Assembly: GCF_014522305.1 (NCBI RefSeq)
Contig: NZ_CP041982.1
Coordinates: 811,001-875,000, forward strand
Source of the DNA: Lactobacillus sp. PV034
GTDB taxonomy: Bacteria; Bacillota; Bacilli; Lactobacillales; Lactobacillaceae
Length of the DNA stretch: 64,000 nucleotides
Direction of reading: 5' to 3'
The stretch's first letter is position 1, and every line of letters begins with the position of its first letter. The notes under the pieces were generated by a model. It worked only from the letters and a program-made list of their open reading frames with translations. It was not told where the DNA came from and ran no database searches. Positions 61,195-64,000 of this stretch are shown here, one piece after another. Both the position numbers and the translations under genes were made by a program.

Positions 61195-62277
61195 CTAAAT
61201 AAGTTTAAAACTATCTAATTTTTCCTTAGTCATATCACGAATAATTGCAGTAGCCAGATCCACTGAAGCCTTAAAATCGCTATAAGCACTAAAACAATAT
61301 GGAGAGTGCTCATAACGTACTGGAATTCCAATTACAATAGTTGGAGCTCCATATTCATAATAGATAGCCGCCCCATCTTGACCACCACCCGTTCTTACTG
61401 AACGAGTGTAAGGAATATGATTTTTATCTGCTAAATCACACGCATACTGTTGAAACTTAGGATTTGGTAAAAATGTTGTATCCATGTCTCGTAGCATTGG
61501 ACCACGTTTCAACCCAGTTTGAGATAACCATTCTGGCTCAAATGTATCATCTGCTGGACAACTTTCTAAAACAATACAAAGATCCGGCTTAACTTTTCTA
61601 CCAGTAACATAGGCTCCACGTAAGCCAACTTCTTCTTGAGCAGATAAAGCAGATACAACATCAAAGTTAGTCTCTTCATTCTTTAAGTTATCCAAGACAT
61701 CTATCATCGCTCCTGCTCCAAACCGATCATCAAAATCTTTACCAAAAAATAGTCCTGATTTTTCATGATATTCACATTTTACATCTACAAAAATTGGACA
61801 ACCGGTATCAATTTGATAATCATTGATAGTTTCTTGACGACTAGAGGATCCTACATCAATCGACATTTCTGCTATATCCGGAATTGAATTTCTTTCAGCT
61901 GCAGTCATAAAATGTGGTGGCTTAGTTGCTACCACGCCTGAAATATAGTCACCTGCACGGTTTCTAATCTTTACCTTAAGAGCAGGAATATTATATTTTA
62001 CCCAACCTCCAAGTGGAACAAACTTAATTAATCCATTTGGTCTTACTGCTTGAGTAATAAAACCAACTGCATCAGAATGAGCATCCATTTGAATAACTGG
62101 GCGATCTCCCTTATTTTCCTTCCTGGAAGCATAAACATTTAACATTCCATCAGTCTCAATATTAGCTGTACCTTTAGCATAACTTGAAAAAAGCTTAACA
62201 AATTCTTCTTCAAAACCTGATGTTGAATTAGCATCAGAAAATTCTTTTAACATTTCTATTTCTTGCTCTTTTTTCAT
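61195..62277 (-). CDS. M42-family metallo-aminopeptidase
   Basis: A 360-residue dinuclear metal aminopeptidase of the PepA/FrvX type. Metal ligands are visible in QMDAHSDAVGFI (His, Asp), DDRFGAGAMIDVL, SAQEEVGLRGAYV (Glu-Glu) and RTGGGQDGAAIY. It releases N-terminal residues from peptides in the cytoplasm, downstream of peptide uptake. It is the first gene of a two-gene unit with the PEBP gene. Confidence 0.9.
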   Translation of the reverse strand: MKKEQEIEMLKEFSDANSTSGFEEEFVKLFSSYAKGTANIETDGMLNVYASRKENKGDRPVIQMDAHSDAVGFITQAVRPNGLIKFVPLGGWVKYNIPALKVKIRNRAGDYISGVVATKPPHFMTAAERNSIPDIAEMSIDVGSSSRQETINDYQIDTGCPIFVDVKCEYHEKSGLFFGKDFDDRFGAGAMIDVLDNLKNEETNFDVVSALSAQEEVGLRGAYVTGRKVKPDLCIVLESCPADDTFEPEWLSQTGLKRGPMLRDMDTTFLPNPKFQQYACDLADKNHIPYTRSVRTGGGQDGAAIYYEYGAPTIVIGIPVRYEHSPYCFSAYSDFKASVDLATAIIRDMTKEKLDSFKLI

Positions 62278-62426
62278 GACGACTCCTATTACAAAATACC
62301 TATTTTTACCTTTATTCTAATCATCTATTAGAAATTAATCTATAAAATAATCCCTAAAATTACCCTTAGCTAAACTAAAAAATAAGCGTAAAATAGAATT
62401 CAGTTTTAAAAGAGGAAGTGGAGTAC

Positions 62427-63632
62427 GTGAAAAAAGAGAAGCCCATTTGGAAACGAAACCTTTTTGTACTATCAATCGCTGTCTTTATCGCAGGAATTGC
62501 GTTTTCAGAAGTCATGCCTTTCTTGCCCTTATATATTAAGACTTTAGGTGAATTTTCTAAGCAGCAATTAAATTTCTGGTCTGGTTTAGTTTTTTCTGGA
62601 ACCTACTTTGTTTCAGCCATTGTTTCTCCTTGGTGGGGGAAACTTGCTGATAAAAAAGGGCGTAAGTTAATGATTTTACGTGCCTCTATTGGAATGGCTA
62701 TTGTTATGGCAGCCATGGGATTAGTTCAAAATGTCTGGGAATTGTTTGGTTTAAGAATGTTCCAAGGAGTATTCTCTGGCTATGTTTCTAATTCAAATGC
62801 TTTAGTAGCAACTGAAACACCAAAGGAGAAATCAGGACAAGCCTTAGGTACAATGGCTTCATCATTTACTGCAGGCAACTTATTAGGACCATTTGTTGGT
62901 GGTGCCTTAGCTTCTATTTTTAGTTATCGAATTACCTTCTTTATTACTGGTGGACTTTTAACGCTTATCTTTTTCCTTTCACTTTTCTTTGTTCATGAAG
63001 ATGACTTTAAGCCGATCGAAGACAAAAAACTAGAAAGCACCAAAGGTGTAATTCAGGCATTGCGCTCTCCTGCTTTGATTTTTGGTCTGCTATTAACTAC
63101 TTTAATTATTCAAGCTGCTAACAATTCTATCAACCCGATTGTCTCCCTCTACGTTGCCCAGTTGATGCAGAATCATGGTAATATTGTATTTATTTCCGGG
63201 GTAATAGCTGCATTACCAGGAATTGCTACTTTTTTAGTTGCATCTCGTTTTGGTGTTTGGGGTGACCGGATTGGGACTCATAAAATTATTGTTGGTGGTT
63301 TTATTGCTGCAACTATTTTTTTCTTTTTAACTGCTTTTGTCCAAAATACTATCCAACTAGGAGTTTTAAGATTTTTAGTAGGATTTTCTGATGCTTGTCT
63401 AATTCCACAAGTCCAAACTTTATTAACCAAAAATTCACCTGCACAAGTTACTGGAAGAATTTTTTCTTGGAACCAAAGTGCGATGTACATTGGAAATATT
63501 GTCGGACCTTTATTAGGTTCAACTGTTGCTGGTATTTCGAGTTATAGTATGGTTTTCCTTGTTACTGCAGGCATTGTGGTTCTAAATTTAAGTCTCTTCC
63601 AACTAAACGTCATTCATAATTTGGATCGTTAA
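62427..63632 (+). CDS. MFS multidrug efflux transporter (MdtG-like)
   Basis: A 401-residue, 12-helix facilitator. It has the motif-A loop GKLADKKGRKLMILRASIGMA after helix 2, and AGNLLGPFVGGALAS in helix 5 (motif C, antiporter signature). It exports drugs or toxic metabolites for protons. GTG 62427 is chosen as start, eight bases after AGAGGAAG; an upstream GTG at 62418 lies inside that site. It stands alone and ends at a strong bidirectional terminator. Confidence 0.88.
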   Translation: MKKEKPIWKRNLFVLSIAVFIAGIAFSEVMPFLPLYIKTLGEFSKQQLNFWSGLVFSGTYFVSAIVSPWWGKLADKKGRKLMILRASIGMAIVMAAMGLVQNVWELFGLRMFQGVFSGYVSNSNALVATETPKEKSGQALGTMASSFTAGNLLGPFVGGALASIFSYRITFFITGGLLTLIFFLSLFFVHEDDFKPIEDKKLESTKGVIQALRSPALIFGLLLTTLIIQAANNSINPIVSLYVAQLMQNHGNIVFISGVIAALPGIATFLVASRFGVWGDRIGTHKIIVGGFIAATIFFFLTAFVQNTIQLGVLRFLVGFSDACLIPQVQTLLTKNSPAQVTGRIFSWNQSAMYIGNIVGPLLGSTVAGISSYSMVFLVTAGIVVLNLSLFQLNVIHNLDR

Positions 63633-63648
63633 AATTTAAGCTAACTAA

Positions 63649-63686
63649 AAAATGGTATGGATAAATTGATTTGTCCATACCATTTT
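63649..63686. terminator. Bidirectional terminator between two exporter genes
   Basis: Thirteen-base perfect stem AAAATGGTATGGA/TCCATACCATTTT with A and T runs outside; it serves the MFS gene and the convergent partial gene. Confidence 0.85.
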
Positions 63687-63695
63687 ATTTTGTCA

Positions 63696-64000
63696 TTATT
63701 TAAAGCTACTTTTTTCTTTATTATAGTTAAAGTAAAAATTAAAGATCACTGCTAAAATCAACAAAATCAAAGATACTAACATAATTTGATGGATCCCCTT
63801 ATGAAAGATTTCACGCATCAATGGTAATAAATGTTGCGGCAATAATTTAGCAGTTTTAGCATCACTTAATTCATTCAACATTTTCATCGTAATATTATGA
63901 TGTTGCTTGATTCCATTTCCTAAAGCAAAGTTCATAATAACTCCATAAACCGCGGCCATAATCGTTTGAGCCAAGATTCTAATTAAATATGAAGTAGAAG
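63696..64000 (-). CDS. C-terminal end of a DHA2/EmrB-type MFS exporter (partial)
   Basis: The frame is open to the right window edge. The last 101 residues (YLIRILAQTIMAAVYGVIMN, LSDAKTAKLLPQHLLPLMRE, FHKGIHQIMLVSLILLILAVI) look like the last two helices of a 14-helix drug exporter of the EmrB/QacA type, with the conserved gap region between them. The N-terminal part lies outside the window. Function beyond drug or metabolite export cannot be read. Confidence 0.7.
   Translation of the reverse strand, partial: STSYLIRILAQTIMAAVYGVIMNFALGNGIKQHHNITMKMLNELSDAKTAKLLPQHLLPLMREIFHKGIHQIMLVSLILLILAVIFNFYFNYNKEKSSFK

Noticed and set aside
1..64000. CRISPR array or cas genes
   Set aside because: No regularly spaced 25-40 base repeats with unique spacers and no Cas-like proteins were found.

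Overview
The window is low-GC Gram-positive DNA with lactobacillus-type gene content: strong AGGAGG-type ribosome sites, a phosphoketolase, an inducible-type ornithine decarboxylase beside an amino-acid antiporter, and many amino-acid and peptide transporters. My best reading is a Lactobacillus of the gasseri/johnsonii group. That placement is inference from gene content, not a database result.

Bases 1 to about 14400 are the integrase-proximal part of a temperate siphophage-type prophage. On the minus strand, reading leftward from the repressor region, come a small Cro-like regulator, a DUF771 protein, several small early genes, a frameshifted HTH protein, a replication/recombination block (SF2 helicase, RecA-like ATPase, DUF669 protein with an SSB-like acidic tail, prim-pol primase, VapE-type helicase), a candidate replication origin, an XRE regulator, small genes, a VRR-NUC nuclease, an HNH enzyme, the late regulator ArpU and the start of the small terminase gene. 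On the plus strand are the CI-like repressor, an ImmA-type protease, a lipoprotein with an acidic Ser/Asp/Thr tail, and a tyrosine integrase next to tRNA-Arg(CCU), the probable attachment site. Structural genes and the other prophage end lie left of base 1.

Bases 14400 to 64000 are host chromosome, mostly on the minus strand. In order: a PTS IIC, DEAD-box helicase and GH25-like membrane protein group; an IS3-family element (17922-19383) inserted in a terminator loop; a PAP2 phosphatase; an APC permease behind a 300-base leader that looks like a complete leader-peptide attenuator; hpt; a PLP lyase and an ornithine decarboxylase divergent from an antiporter with its own leader ORF; a CorC-type protein; a broken EamA exporter, a CsoR-type regulator and a nitroreductase; phosphoketolase; a ribonucleoside salvage operon (rbsK, rpiA, nucleoside hydrolase, GntR, AlkD-like); dps; a MarR/ABC exporter pair; pstSCAB1B2-phoU; an MFS gene with an internal stop; menE, menB and a DHNA-CoA-type thioesterase; two amino-acid ABC transporters; udk; a di/tripeptide transporter; a PEBP protein; an M42 aminopeptidase; an MFS efflux pump; and the end of a second exporter.

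Two themes stand out. First, three amino-acid transport genes are preceded by short well-spaced leader ORFs (Phe/Tyr-rich, Arg-Pro-Pro, Arg-Arg-Arg), and the first sits in a set of mutually exclusive hairpins ending in a terminator. Second, several genes are broken by one-base changes, mostly in A/T runs, which raises either recent decay or sequencing error as an explanation.
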